From assembly GCF_030687715.1 (NCBI RefSeq), contig NZ_CP117445.1, forward strand, positions 1,298,501-1,362,500: a DNA stretch of 64,000 bases, written 5' to 3'. This DNA is from Pseudomonas sp. FP2196. Lineage in GTDB: Bacteria > Pseudomonadota > Gammaproteobacteria > Pseudomonadales > Pseudomonadaceae. The position numbers were made by a program, and so were the translations under genes. The notes under the pieces were generated by a model, which saw only the letters and a list, made by a program, of their open reading frames with translations, did no database searches and was not told the DNA's origin. Shown one piece after another: positions 26,341 through 34,099 of the stretch. The number at the start of each line of letters is the position of its first letter. The first letter of the stretch is position 1.

Positions 26341-26593
26341 TGCCACCAAGCCGCTCGACAAAGCGGCTGGAAACGAAAGCTCTTTAGTTCGACAAGAACA
26401 GGCAGCGATGAACCGGCCTCAACGGTTCAGAGGGTTGGCAACTGACCCGGGTGTGCAGCGTAAAGCACCAGAAGCAGTTATCCGGCGGGCAGGGACCGCG
26501 GTCGGAAAAACAATTTGAATGGACTCGTACCGCGCCAGTAGCGCCGAAAAGTCAGCTTCCTTCTAGAACACAGGAATTGAAGGAAGGCGAAGG
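26341..26593 (+). ncRNA. Structured noncoding leader of the tailocin operon (candidate)
   Basis: About 250 bases lie between the promoter and the first leader terminator, with no convincing gene. Several stems are visible: AGCCGCT/AGCGGCT near 26349-26368, GTTC/GAAC near 26388-26400, and CTTCCTTC/GAAGGAAG ending near 26588. A 36-codon frame starting at ATG 26408 encodes a basic peptide but has a weak ribosome site. Together with the terminator at 26608-26636 this would make a discrete RNA of about 290 bases. It could be a small RNA or an antitermination leader; I recognise no known family. Confidence 0.35.
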
Positions 26594-26644
26594 AGCGCAT
26601 TACTGAAAAGCCCGGCCCCAGCGCCGGGCTTTTTGGAATGCCTG
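26594..26644 (+). terminator. Leader terminator element, copy 1
   Basis: This 51-base element contains a strong intrinsic terminator: AAAAGCCCGGC pairs with GCCGGGCTTTTT. It is preceded by GAGCGCATTACTG and followed by GGAATGCCT. A second copy at 27218-27268 matches at 48 of 51 bases, and all three differences fall in the hairpin loop. It stands downstream of the tailocin promoter and upstream of the tail genes. Confidence 0.9.
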
Positions 26645-26698
26645 CCGGAATTCATCACTACTTCCGAAAGCTATAGATAGCCGGCTTTCCGGCGATCA

Positions 26699-26733
26699 CC
26701 GTCTGTCCAGTTACGTCGTACTGACAGACGGTC
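26699..26733. repeat. 10-bp inverted repeat before the orphan gene
   Basis: ACCGTCTGTC and GACAGACGGT are perfect arms separated by 15 bases, ending 40 bases before the start of the orphan gene. There is no T-run after it, so it is not a terminator on the + strand. It may be an mRNA leader structure or an operator. Confidence 0.5.
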
Positions 26734-26773
26734 TCAAAAAGGGTTCGCTGAGAACCGCTAAGAGGAATCACAA

Positions 26774-27187
26774 ATGAGTCGTTACGCACTTACAGTTACA
26801 GCAATGGGTTACACCATCGTTCTTCAGGTACTGGAGACTGACGGGAGTGTGCCTGCAACGCCTGCAGATGAGCCGAGTTCAGTATGGCGAGAAGTTCCCA
26901 ATGGCATGATTGTGGAGCCAGGGATGAAGACGGATTGGGGTTCGACCTACAGTGATACATCTGATTATGAGCGACAGGCTTTTACCTCTGGACGCATACA
27001 ACTGCGCCTTGACCAGGCTTCCCGCTGGCTGATGTTCAATCCATTGCAATACAAGCTGGATCTCGAGATCGCCACTGCGGCAGAAGCGGCTGCACTGGTT
27101 GCATACAAGCAGTACTACATTGCTGTCACCGAAGTGATAAACCAAAACGCATTTCCGACGATCAACTGGCCAGTCGCTCCGTTCTGA
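26774..27187 (+). CDS. Orphan tail-fibre-chaperone-like protein in the operon leader
   Basis: A 137-residue protein with AAGAGG upstream of its ATG. The C-terminus (AAALVAYKQYYIAVTEVI, ending FPTINWPVAPF) resembles the C-terminal segment of tail fibre assembly proteins elsewhere in this locus, such as TYKLALNKIDKQ...WPVLPV in the gene at 51317. The N-terminal 90 residues match nothing I recognise. There is no fibre gene next to it. It lies between the two copies of the leader terminator, as if carried on a cassette. A fibre chaperone or a remnant of one is my best guess. Confidence 0.45.
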   Translation: MSRYALTVTAMGYTIVLQVLETDGSVPATPADEPSSVWREVPNGMIVEPGMKTDWGSTYSDTSDYERQAFTSGRIQLRLDQASRWLMFNPLQYKLDLEIATAAEAAALVAYKQYYIAVTEVINQNAFPTINWPVAPF

Positions 27188-27217
27188 CTCCACTGCAATT
27201 GTCAGATCGAGAAGCGA

Positions 27218-27268
27218 GAGCGCATTACTGAAAAGCCCGGCCATTGCGCCGGGCTTTTTGGAATGCCT
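27218..27268 (+). terminator. Leader terminator element, copy 2
   Basis: This near-identical copy of the 26594 element has the loop CATTG in place of CCCAG. It ends 64 bases before the holin start. With copy 1 it flanks the orphan chaperone-like gene. Transcription from the 26312 promoter must pass both elements to reach the tail genes. Confidence 0.9.
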
Positions 27269-27332
27269 ACCTCAAGAGAAAACGATTGAACCCAACACAC
27301 ACCACTCATCAATCACCCCCAGGAGGCGTGAC

Positions 27333-27671
27333 ATGACAAGCGAGCAACAAGCGTTGGCGGACATGCCGATCTGGCTGGTCATCCTACTCGCCGTAGTGGG
27401 CGGGGTGTCCGGCGAAATGTGGCGCGCCGACAAGGAAGGCGCCCGCGGCTGGTCACTGCTGCGGCGCCTGGCCCTGCGCTCCGGCGCCTGCATGATCTGC
27501 GGCGTGTCGGCAATCATGCTGTTGTATGCCGCAGGATTGTCGATCTGGGCCGCCGGCGCTTTCGGTTGCCTGACCGCCATGGCGGGTGCCGACGTTGCCA
27601 TCGGCCTGTACGAACGCTGGGCCGCCAAGCGCATCGGCGTCTGCGAAGTCCCGCCGCGCGACCAGCCTTAA
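27333..27671 (+). CDS. Holin of the tailocin lysis system
   Basis: A 112-residue membrane protein with a strong AGGAGG site. Three hydrophobic segments are visible: PIWLVILLAVVGGVSG, CMICGVSAIMLLYAAGLS and AAGAFGCLTAMAGADVAIG. Its place before the baseplate genes equals that of the R-pyocin holin in P. aeruginosa (PA0614). It should permeabilise the inner membrane so that the endolysin at 56749 can reach the wall. An upstream in-frame ATG (27258) lies inside the terminator element and is unlikely. Confidence 0.85.
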   Translation: MTSEQQALADMPIWLVILLAVVGGVSGEMWRADKEGARGWSLLRRLALRSGACMICGVSAIMLLYAAGLSIWAAGAFGCLTAMAGADVAIGLYERWAAKRIGVCEVPPRDQP

Positions 27672-27741
27672 CCCTGACTGTTTTCCGTGCCGCCATTTTG
27701 GCGGCAGGGCTTCGCGTGGACGATTGAAAAGGAGGTCATCT

Positions 27742-28263
27742 ATGCCCACTCCGATCCAACAGCCGTCGCAACTGTTCACAGCCATCGCGACGACGCTGCG
27801 CAACACCGTCGGACTCAATCTCAATGTCGGCAATCACGAAGATTTCACTGCGCCCGGCGATCAGGCCTGGGTGTTGATCGACTTCGACCGGAATGGACCG
27901 GGAGTGCGCGCCGCTGATGGGCGAATTGCTCATGTCATGACGTTGTCGCTGCAAGTCATCCCGGCGCTTGCTGCGACTGCGTTTGCCGCGTGCGATCTGA
28001 TCGCCGTGCTGAAAAACCTGATCACCGACAACCGCTGGGGACTGCCCGGCGATCAGTGTGATCTGCCGATGAATATTGATGGCTTGCCTTCACTACTCAT
28101 CCGCGCCGATCAGCAATACAAGGCCTGGACGCTGACGTTCGGCCAGACCCTCTACCTCGGCCCGACGCTGCTCGACGATCCACTCGGCACGCCGAAATTC
28201 GCTCGTACCTGGGAAGTCAGCAACATCGACGACCCCGACCAATACACCGCACTGGAGGCCTGA
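27742..28263 (+). CDS. Conserved R-pyocin-type cluster protein of unknown role
   Basis: A 173-residue soluble protein with AGGAGG upstream of its ATG. It occupies the place of PA0615 in the R-pyocin cluster, between holin and baseplate gpV. The length and the pattern GDQAWVLIDFDR...TLSLQVIPA are reminiscent of tail-completion or terminator proteins, but I cannot assign a function. It is followed after three bases by the gpV homologue. Confidence 0.7.
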   Translation: MPTPIQQPSQLFTAIATTLRNTVGLNLNVGNHEDFTAPGDQAWVLIDFDRNGPGVRAADGRIAHVMTLSLQVIPALAATAFAACDLIAVLKNLITDNRWGLPGDQCDLPMNIDGLPSLLIRADQQYKAWTLTFGQTLYLGPTLLDDPLGTPKFARTWEVSNIDDPDQYTALEA

Positions 28264-28266
28264 CCG

Positions 28267-28875
28267 ATGTTCGACGCATTACTGCGCATGCAGCTGGGGC
28301 CGATCATCGAACGCCTGGCGGAGATGGAAGCGGAAATCGAAGACCTGCATCGGCGTGCCGAGAGCTACTGCCGCATCGGTGTCTGCCAGACAGTCGACGC
28401 GGCGAGCAACACCTGCACGGTCAGCCACGGTGGACTGCTCACGCCTGCCATCAAGTTTTTCAACCCGAGCGCCGGGGCGCAGAGCGAATCGCGTATTCCG
28501 ACAGTGGGTGAGCAGTGTCTGCTGTTCAACTACGGCAGCGGTGAAAGCGGTGCGCAATCGGTGGCGTTGTTCGGTTTGAACAGCGATCGCTTTCCGCCAA
28601 CTTCGACCGTACCGACGCTGACCCGTCGAGTACATCAGGACGGCAGTGAAAGCGGCTATGACGACGCCACTCACACCCTGCACTGGCAGAACGGCCCGGC
28701 AGCGTTCAGCGGTTCTCGTGAATCGCTGGAGCTGAGCATCGGCCCGGCACGACTGGCGCTGACCCCGCAGGCCATCAACCTGCAACTGGGTGCCGTCGGC
28801 CTGACCATCGACGCTTCGGGCGTGCACTTCAGCGGCCCGTTGGTCGATCACCAGGGCCGCGTCATCAGCCCCTGA
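28267..28875 (+). CDS. Baseplate spike protein, P2 gpV-like (cluster A)
   Basis: A 202-residue gpV/gp45-type protein that forms the central membrane-piercing spike of contractile tails. The N-terminus has an amphipathic helix (IIERLAEMEAEIEDLHRRAE). An OB-fold region follows (VSHGGLLTPAIKFFNPSAG, VGEQCLLFNYGSGE), with a C-terminal beta-rich part. I see no HxH iron-binding apex motif at the end (VDHQGRVISP), so the tip chemistry may differ from P2. Confidence 0.88.
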   Translation: MFDALLRMQLGPIIERLAEMEAEIEDLHRRAESYCRIGVCQTVDAASNTCTVSHGGLLTPAIKFFNPSAGAQSESRIPTVGEQCLLFNYGSGESGAQSVALFGLNSDRFPPTSTVPTLTRRVHQDGSESGYDDATHTLHWQNGPAAFSGSRESLELSIGPARLALTPQAINLQLGAVGLTIDASGVHFSGPLVDHQGRVISP

Positions 28876-28889
28876 TTCAAGAGCTTCCC

Positions 28890-29222
28890 ATGATCGGAAT
28901 CCATAGAGACAGCGGGGCCACGGTCGACGACTGGCTGCAATTTGTGCAGCGCGCGACCCGGGCCCTGACCACGCCGCTGGGCACCCGGCAGAAACGGCCC
29001 TTGTATGGCTCGCTGATCCCCTCGCTGCTCGGGCAGAACCTCGGCGACGACGTGCTGCTTCTGGCTCAGAGCCACGCAGCGCAAGCGTTCTACAACAAGC
29101 AAAACGGCATCGATGATTTTCAGCCGCAAGTGATCGTTGCCAGCCGCCATGGCGCCGGGCTGCTGCTGCGTTTCGCCGGCACCTGGAAAAACCGTCAACA
29201 AACTTTCGAGGTCGTGACATGA
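28890..29222 (+). CDS. Baseplate wedge protein, P2 gpW-like (cluster A)
   Basis: A 110-residue gp25/gpW family protein. It includes the pattern TTPLGTRQKRPLYGSLIPSLL, the conserved segment of T4 gp25-like sheath initiators. It starts the sheath at the baseplate. It overlaps the next gene by four bases (ATGA). Confidence 0.9.
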   Translation: MIGIHRDSGATVDDWLQFVQRATRALTTPLGTRQKRPLYGSLIPSLLGQNLGDDVLLLAQSHAAQAFYNKQNGIDDFQPQVIVASRHGAGLLLRFAGTWKNRQQTFEVVT

Positions 29223-30214
29223 GCATGTTGATCCCCGGCCAGAACCAATTGGCCGAACCCGCGCTGATCGCCGTCGACACCTTCGAAGACCTGCTCGCCG
29301 ACTTCAAAAGCTTCGTCATCGAATACGTCGGCGCCCGCTCGCCGGACAGCGCCGCGAAACTCAAGACCAGCCTGGAAAACGAAAGCGAACTGCTCACCCT
29401 GGCGCTTGAAGCCTTCTGCGTTCGGCTGCAAACCCACGAACGCAAATACAACGCCCGCATCAAGCAGATGCTGGCGTGGTGGGCGACCGGCAGCAATCTC
29501 GATGCGCGTCTGGCGGATATGGGCCTGGAACGGCAGTTGCTTGATCCGGGGGATCCAGCGGCCTTCCCGCCGGTCCCCGCGATTTACGAAAGCGACGACG
29601 ACGCCCGGTTGCGTTATTACCTGGCGCCCCATGCACCGGCAGCCGGTTCGCGGATGCAGTATCGCCGCGAGGTCTTCACCCTCGGCGAGCGGCCAAAGGT
29701 GAAAGTCGAATCCACCGACGCCGGTGTGGTGAATGTCACTTACACCTTCAACCCGGATGGCCTCGCCGCGCAGGTCAAGGACGGCAATGGCCGCCGCACC
29801 GCACCTGGCGAAGTGCAGGTCACCGTGCTTGCGCGGGACGGTGACGGCACGCCGTCCGAGGCATTGCTTCAAGGTGTCCGCCAGCACTTCGCCCGACCGG
29901 ATGTGCGACCGGAAACCGACCTCGTCACCGTCAAGGCTGCCGATATTCAACGCTACAAAATCCGTGTCGTCGCCAAGATCAATTCCGGCCCCGATTCGGG
30001 CCTGACCCAAGTCGCCGCGCAGCAACAATTGCAGGCTTACGCCGACAGTTGTCATCGCCTTGAAGGGCGGGTCGATCCGAGCTGGATCGACTACACGCTG
30101 CACAGTGCCGGTGCCGTGCAACTGCAGATCCTTGAACCGTTGGCGCCGATCGTGACCACCGCGTTTCAAGCGCCGTATTGCACGGCGGTCGAGGTTGAGG
30201 TGCTGACGCTATGA
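29219..30214 (+). CDS. Baseplate wedge protein, P2 gpJ-like (cluster A)
   Basis: A 331-residue baseplate J family protein. The conserved parts are the central YYLAPHAPAAGSRMQYRREV and VTVLARDGDGTPSEALLQGV. It overlaps gpW and gpI by four bases at each end, so translation is coupled. It builds the wedges around the hub together with gpW and gpI. Confidence 0.92.
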   Translation: MSMLIPGQNQLAEPALIAVDTFEDLLADFKSFVIEYVGARSPDSAAKLKTSLENESELLTLALEAFCVRLQTHERKYNARIKQMLAWWATGSNLDARLADMGLERQLLDPGDPAAFPPVPAIYESDDDARLRYYLAPHAPAAGSRMQYRREVFTLGERPKVKVESTDAGVVNVTYTFNPDGLAAQVKDGNGRRTAPGEVQVTVLARDGDGTPSEALLQGVRQHFARPDVRPETDLVTVKAADIQRYKIRVVAKINSGPDSGLTQVAAQQQLQAYADSCHRLEGRVDPSWIDYTLHSAGAVQLQILEPLAPIVTTAFQAPYCTAVEVEVLTL

Positions 30215-30846
30215 GTGAAAAAACTCAACGCCCGACGCTGCTGCCGGCCAACAGTTCGGCGTTGGAGCGAGGATTGGATTTGGGCTTCGGCGCATTGCTG
30301 GATCGCATCGCGCCGCCGTTTCCCGAACTGATGAACCCGAGTGAAACACCCGTCGCGTTTCTGCCGTATCTGGCGGCGGATCGCGGTGTTGCCGAATGGA
30401 GCACCGTCGCACCGGAAGCCGAAAAGCGCCTGACCGTTGAACTCGCCTGGCCCACCGCACGCCAGGCCGGCACTCGCAAGGCACTGGAAAACGCCGCCAA
30501 GGGTTTGCAACTGCGCCCGGAAATCCGCGCCTGGTACGAACAGACACCGCCCGGCGCGCCGTACAGCTTTTCCGTGCGCGCCTTCAGCGACCAACCCTAC
30601 AGCGAAGAAATCGACGCCCGTCTCGACCGACGCCTGGCCGATGCCAAAAGCGAACGGGATGTGCTGTCGGTCTCGGTCGGGTTGAGCGCCTTCGGCAATC
30701 ACGTCATCGGCGCCGCGACCTTTTGCGGCGAGCTGACCACGGTTTATCCGGTGTTCATCGAAGGGCTCGAAACCTCGGGAGAGGCGTTCCTGGCCGCCGG
30801 CATGTACACCGTCGAAACATCCACTATTTATCCTCAGGGGGCCTGA
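30211..30846 (+). CDS. Baseplate/fibre-attachment protein, P2 gpI-like (cluster A)
   Basis: A 211-residue gpI family protein, beginning near LLPANSSALERGLDLGFGAL and containing LPYLAADRGVAEW, both typical of the family. It links the baseplate wedges to the tail fibres. It is followed with no gap by the fibre gene. Confidence 0.9.
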   Translation: MSEKTQRPTLLPANSSALERGLDLGFGALLDRIAPPFPELMNPSETPVAFLPYLAADRGVAEWSTVAPEAEKRLTVELAWPTARQAGTRKALENAAKGLQLRPEIRAWYEQTPPGAPYSFSVRAFSDQPYSEEIDARLDRRLADAKSERDVLSVSVGLSAFGNHVIGAATFCGELTTVYPVFIEGLETSGEAFLAAGMYTVETSTIYPQGA

Positions 30847-33237
30847 ATGGCTGACTATTACACCCTGCTCACCAACGCAGGGATTGCCTACGAAACGGCT
30901 TGTAAAGCTGCGGGTGTGCCGATCAAGTTGACGCAGATTTCTGTCGGCGACGGCGGCGGCTCCGTCTACAACCCGGCCGCGACCGCCACGGCGCTCAAAC
31001 GCGAAGTCTGGCGTGGGCCGCTCAATGCGCTGTTCCAGGACGAGAAGAATCCGAGCTGGCTGCTCGCCGAAGTGACCATTGCGCCGGATGTTGGCGGTTG
31101 GTATGTGCGTGAGGCAGGGCTGTGGACTGATACCGGGATTCTCTACGCCATCGTCAAATATCCGGAGTCGTTTAAACCGGTTCTGGCCACGTCCGGCTCG
31201 GGTAAAGAGTTCTACATTCGTTCGATTTTCGAGACCAGCAATGCGTCCTTGGTGACGTTGTTGATTGATGACACGGTGGTCAAAGCGACCCGTGCCTGGG
31301 TCATGAGTTACCTCGCCGAAGAGCTTGGCAAGCTTGATGGCAAGCAATCGGTGCGTGTTGCTGCGACTGGCAATGTCGTGTTGAACGGTGCGCAGCAGAT
31401 TGATGGTGTGGCAGTGGTTGCTGGCGACCGCGTGCTTGTTGCGAACCAGACCCTGGCCAAGGATAACGGCCTGTGGATTGTCGCCAATGGTGACTGGGTG
31501 CGGGCAACCGATGCCAACAGCAGCGCCAAGGTTACGCCGGGGCTGACTGTGATGGTGGAGGAGGGCACGGCGAACGGTGATTCGCTGTGGCACCTGATCA
31601 CCAATGCGCCGATTGTCCTAGGTTCAACTGCGCTGACTTTCAAGATGCTGGCAGGGCGCACCGGGATTGCGGCCGGGACTTACAAGAGTCTGACCGTTGA
31701 TGAATATGGTCGCGCGACGGCAGGTGCGAACCCTGAGACGCTGGCCGGATTCGGCATCAAGGATTCGTACACCAAGGCTGAAGTCGAGGCGCTGATTGCT
31801 AAGGCTTCGGCGCTGCCAGTGGGCTCGATTGTCGCGTTCCCGGTAGACGCGCCGCCGCCGGGTTTTCTGGAGCTGGATAACAGCGTCAGGAGCAGTGCGA
31901 CTTACCCGGACTTGAGCGCTTATCTGGGTGGCAAGTTTAATAAGGGCGATGAGGGCGTTGGAAATTTCCGCTTGCCGGAGGCCCGAGGGGAGTTCTTGCG
32001 CGGTTGGGATCATGGGCGTGGGGTGGATTCCGGCCGTGGTCTCGGCAGCTGGCAGGCCGACGACAACAAGTCGCATGCCCATACGGTCACACGCATGCAG
32101 GCGTTCGCCAATGCCTCCGGCAGTAATCCGAGTGCTGTCGTGGTAGACAACGGCAATACCGCAGTGATGAGCAACTTCGCGGCAGGCTTCAATAGTTCTG
32201 GTGGAGCGGAGGCACGACCTCGCAACATCGCTGTCATGTGGTGCATCAAAGCTTGGAATGCACCAGTCAATCAGGGAACCATCGATGTAGCCGCGCTGGC
32301 CAAGGAAGTCGAACGGCTCAAATCCGCCGTTCCGGTGGGGGCAGTTCTGGCATTCCCAACGGGGATCGTTGCACCCGGTTATCTGGAGCTGGATGGCAGT
32401 GTGCAGAGCATTGCGACTTATCCGGATCTGGCGGCTTATCTCGGTACGAAATTCAACAAAGGCGATGAGGGTGTAGGCAACTTCCGGTTGCCGGAATCCC
32501 GCGGCGAATTCCTGCGAGGTTGGGATCATGGGCGCGGAGTGGATGCTGGTCGAACCGTAGGCAGTTGGCAGGACCACCAGTTTCAGTCCCACTTGCACGC
32601 TCTCCGGCATACAGTCACTACGGCAACAGGATCGGGTTCCGGTCTAGCCGTTGTAATCAGCGGTGCTGGAACTGGCGCCAATTCGGATGTCCCAATAACG
32701 GGAAACGTGGGCACTGAAACGCGCCCGCGCAACCTGGCGGTAATGTGGTGTATCAAAGCCTGGAACGCGCCGATCAATCAGGGAAACGTCGATATCACTG
32801 CGCTGGCGACGCTGGCGCAACAAGCCTCCGAAACCAATCAAGGCACAGCAAAAGTCGCGACTCAAGTACAGACGGATACAGGCGCAGACGACAATACGAT
32901 CGTGACCCCGAAGAAACTACGCTGGGGATTCTCCATCAGCGTCTCCGGCGACATGAGTGGCAGCTACGTCATCTTTCCAACTTGGCTGGGAGGTTTGATC
33001 CTGCAATGGGGCATGACACTCCCCATTCCCTCTGGAGGCAACTATGTACAGGCTTTCCCGATAGCCTATCCGTTGGTTAATCCATCAGTTTTTACCACTT
33101 ATCCCAATACAGCTACGGACGCACCGGTAGGCTCAACCTATATCGGGCAAATCAAATGGATCAGTAAAGCGAACGTGACCATTCGCAATACGGGTCAGTC
33201 TCCCGCACAGTTTTACTATTTTGCAGTTGGTCGCTAA
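30847..33237 (+). CDS. Tail fibre of cluster A with duplicated collar domain
   Basis: A 796-residue fibre. Residues 1-160 are the P2 gpH-type N-terminal attachment domain (ADYYTLLTNAGIAYE). Residues 323-484 and 495-653 are two copies of a collar/receptor-type domain, each with GDEGVGNFRLPE, RGEFLRGWDHGRGVD and AVMWCIKAWNAP. The last 100 residues (LILQWGMTLPIPSGG to YYFAVGR) look like the gp53-like C-terminal domain that ends many Pseudomonas tailocin fibres. This protein should decide which strains cluster A particles kill. Confidence 0.9.
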   Translation: MADYYTLLTNAGIAYETACKAAGVPIKLTQISVGDGGGSVYNPAATATALKREVWRGPLNALFQDEKNPSWLLAEVTIAPDVGGWYVREAGLWTDTGILYAIVKYPESFKPVLATSGSGKEFYIRSIFETSNASLVTLLIDDTVVKATRAWVMSYLAEELGKLDGKQSVRVAATGNVVLNGAQQIDGVAVVAGDRVLVANQTLAKDNGLWIVANGDWVRATDANSSAKVTPGLTVMVEEGTANGDSLWHLITNAPIVLGSTALTFKMLAGRTGIAAGTYKSLTVDEYGRATAGANPETLAGFGIKDSYTKAEVEALIAKASALPVGSIVAFPVDAPPPGFLELDNSVRSSATYPDLSAYLGGKFNKGDEGVGNFRLPEARGEFLRGWDHGRGVDSGRGLGSWQADDNKSHAHTVTRMQAFANASGSNPSAVVVDNGNTAVMSNFAAGFNSSGGAEARPRNIAVMWCIKAWNAPVNQGTIDVAALAKEVERLKSAVPVGAVLAFPTGIVAPGYLELDGSVQSIATYPDLAAYLGTKFNKGDEGVGNFRLPESRGEFLRGWDHGRGVDAGRTVGSWQDHQFQSHLHALRHTVTTATGSGSGLAVVISGAGTGANSDVPITGNVGTETRPRNLAVMWCIKAWNAPINQGNVDITALATLAQQASETNQGTAKVATQVQTDTGADDNTIVTPKKLRWGFSISVSGDMSGSYVIFPTWLGGLILQWGMTLPIPSGGNYVQAFPIAYPLVNPSVFTTYPNTATDAPVGSTYIGQIKWISKANVTIRNTGQSPAQFYYFAVGR

Positions 33238-33261
33238 TACACCGACTTGTGAGGGTTAATC

Positions 33262-33810
33262 ATGAAGTTCGCAACATTTGATGAGAATGGAACGCTGATC
33301 GGGCGTTATGACTCACGTATTCATAGCGTTATTCCTGAGAACGCAGTAGAACTTGACGAAGCAGTATTTCTGGCGACAAGAGCGGATACAGATGGTATCT
33401 GGAAGCTGGTCGATGGTGACGTAGTCAAACTACCTGTTCCGGAGGTCGAAACGAATTACGCCGCATTGTTCGCAGCGGAGCGTTTCGCACGAGAGGCATC
33501 AGGTATCACCGTAGACGGCGTGAGCATCGAGACAACGCGTGATAGTCAGGCACTGATCGCCAGTACCGGACTGTCGGCGATTCTCGACCCCGAGTATCGC
33601 TGCAATTTCAAAACGCTGGACGGGTTTGTCCAGATCAACGCAACGCAAATTCTGGCCATTGCCAAAGCTGTCCGTGCTCACGTCCAGGCCTGTTTCGACC
33701 GTGAGCTGGCGTTGTTGCAGGCGATTGAAGCTGGCACTTACACGGATGACTTGCTCAAGGGAGGCTGGCCCGATTCTGCACCAGCGACACTCATCTCAGC
33801 GCTTCAATAA
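33262..33810 (+). CDS. Tail fibre assembly chaperone of cluster A
   Basis: A 182-residue protein right after the fibre. Its first 60 residues (FATFDENGTLIGRYDSRIH) are clearly related to the chaperone at 51317 in cluster B (YIDFDAQGELLGRYDSTIH). The C-terminal half resembles the DUF4376 type, with TRDSQALIASTGLSAI and FKTLDGFVQINATQILAIAK. It should help the adjacent fibre fold and trimerise. A terminator follows at once. Confidence 0.85.
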   Translation: MKFATFDENGTLIGRYDSRIHSVIPENAVELDEAVFLATRADTDGIWKLVDGDVVKLPVPEVETNYAALFAAERFAREASGITVDGVSIETTRDSQALIASTGLSAILDPEYRCNFKTLDGFVQINATQILAIAKAVRAHVQACFDRELALLQAIEAGTYTDDLLKGGWPDSAPATLISALQ

Positions 33811-33838
33811 ACGCCCCGCACTCCGGGGCGTTTTCTTG
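33811..33838 (+). terminator. Terminator after the cluster A fibre chaperone
   Basis: ACGCCCCG and CGGGGCG pair closely and TTTTCTTG follows, directly after the stop codon. It separates the baseplate/fibre half of cluster A from the sheath/tube half. Confidence 0.85.
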
Positions 33839-33865
33839 TCCGCCCAACAACATTCAACACCCGCC

Positions 33866-33888
33866 AAGCCCCTCCCCACGAGGGGCTT
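33866..33888 (+). terminator. Second hairpin before the sheath module
   Basis: AAGCCCCT and AGGGGCTT are perfect eight-base arms around a seven-base loop, 28 bases after the previous terminator. Only a weak T-run (TTCCCGTTT) follows. Together they form a double stop between modules. Confidence 0.55.
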
Positions 33889-33911
33889 TCCCGTTTATGG
33901 AGAAACGAAAA

Positions 33912-34097
33912 ATGGCAACCCGCCAAACCTACACCGTGCTCGTCCCATTCCCCACCGGCGGTGGGCACTGGTCGAGCGTCGGTCAAGACCTTGATCTGCT
34001 CGACGTCGAGGCCAGTGCCTTGCATACCGCCGGTCGACTGGAACTGAAAACACCTACCACCCAGGCCAAAAAGGCCGCTGCCAAGAAGGCTGACTGA
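33912..34097 (+). CDS. Small conserved protein before the sheath gene (cluster A)
   Basis: A 61-residue protein, starting ATRQTYTVLVPFPTGGGHW, with a lysine/alanine-rich C-terminus (AKKAAAKKAD). The place, between fibre chaperone and sheath, matches the small PA0621.1-type gene of R pyocins. The ATG at 33912 has GGAG at a proper distance; an ATG five codons upstream has none. It resembles the DUF2635-like partner at 41197 in position only. Function unknown. Confidence 0.7.
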   Translation: MATRQTYTVLVPFPTGGGHWSSVGQDLDLLDVEASALHTAGRLELKTPTTQAKKAAAKKAD

Positions 34098-34099
34098 AC

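Noticed and set aside
26408..26518. A 36-codon basic leader peptide
   Set aside because: Ribosome site is weak and no family is recognisable; mentioned under the leader only.
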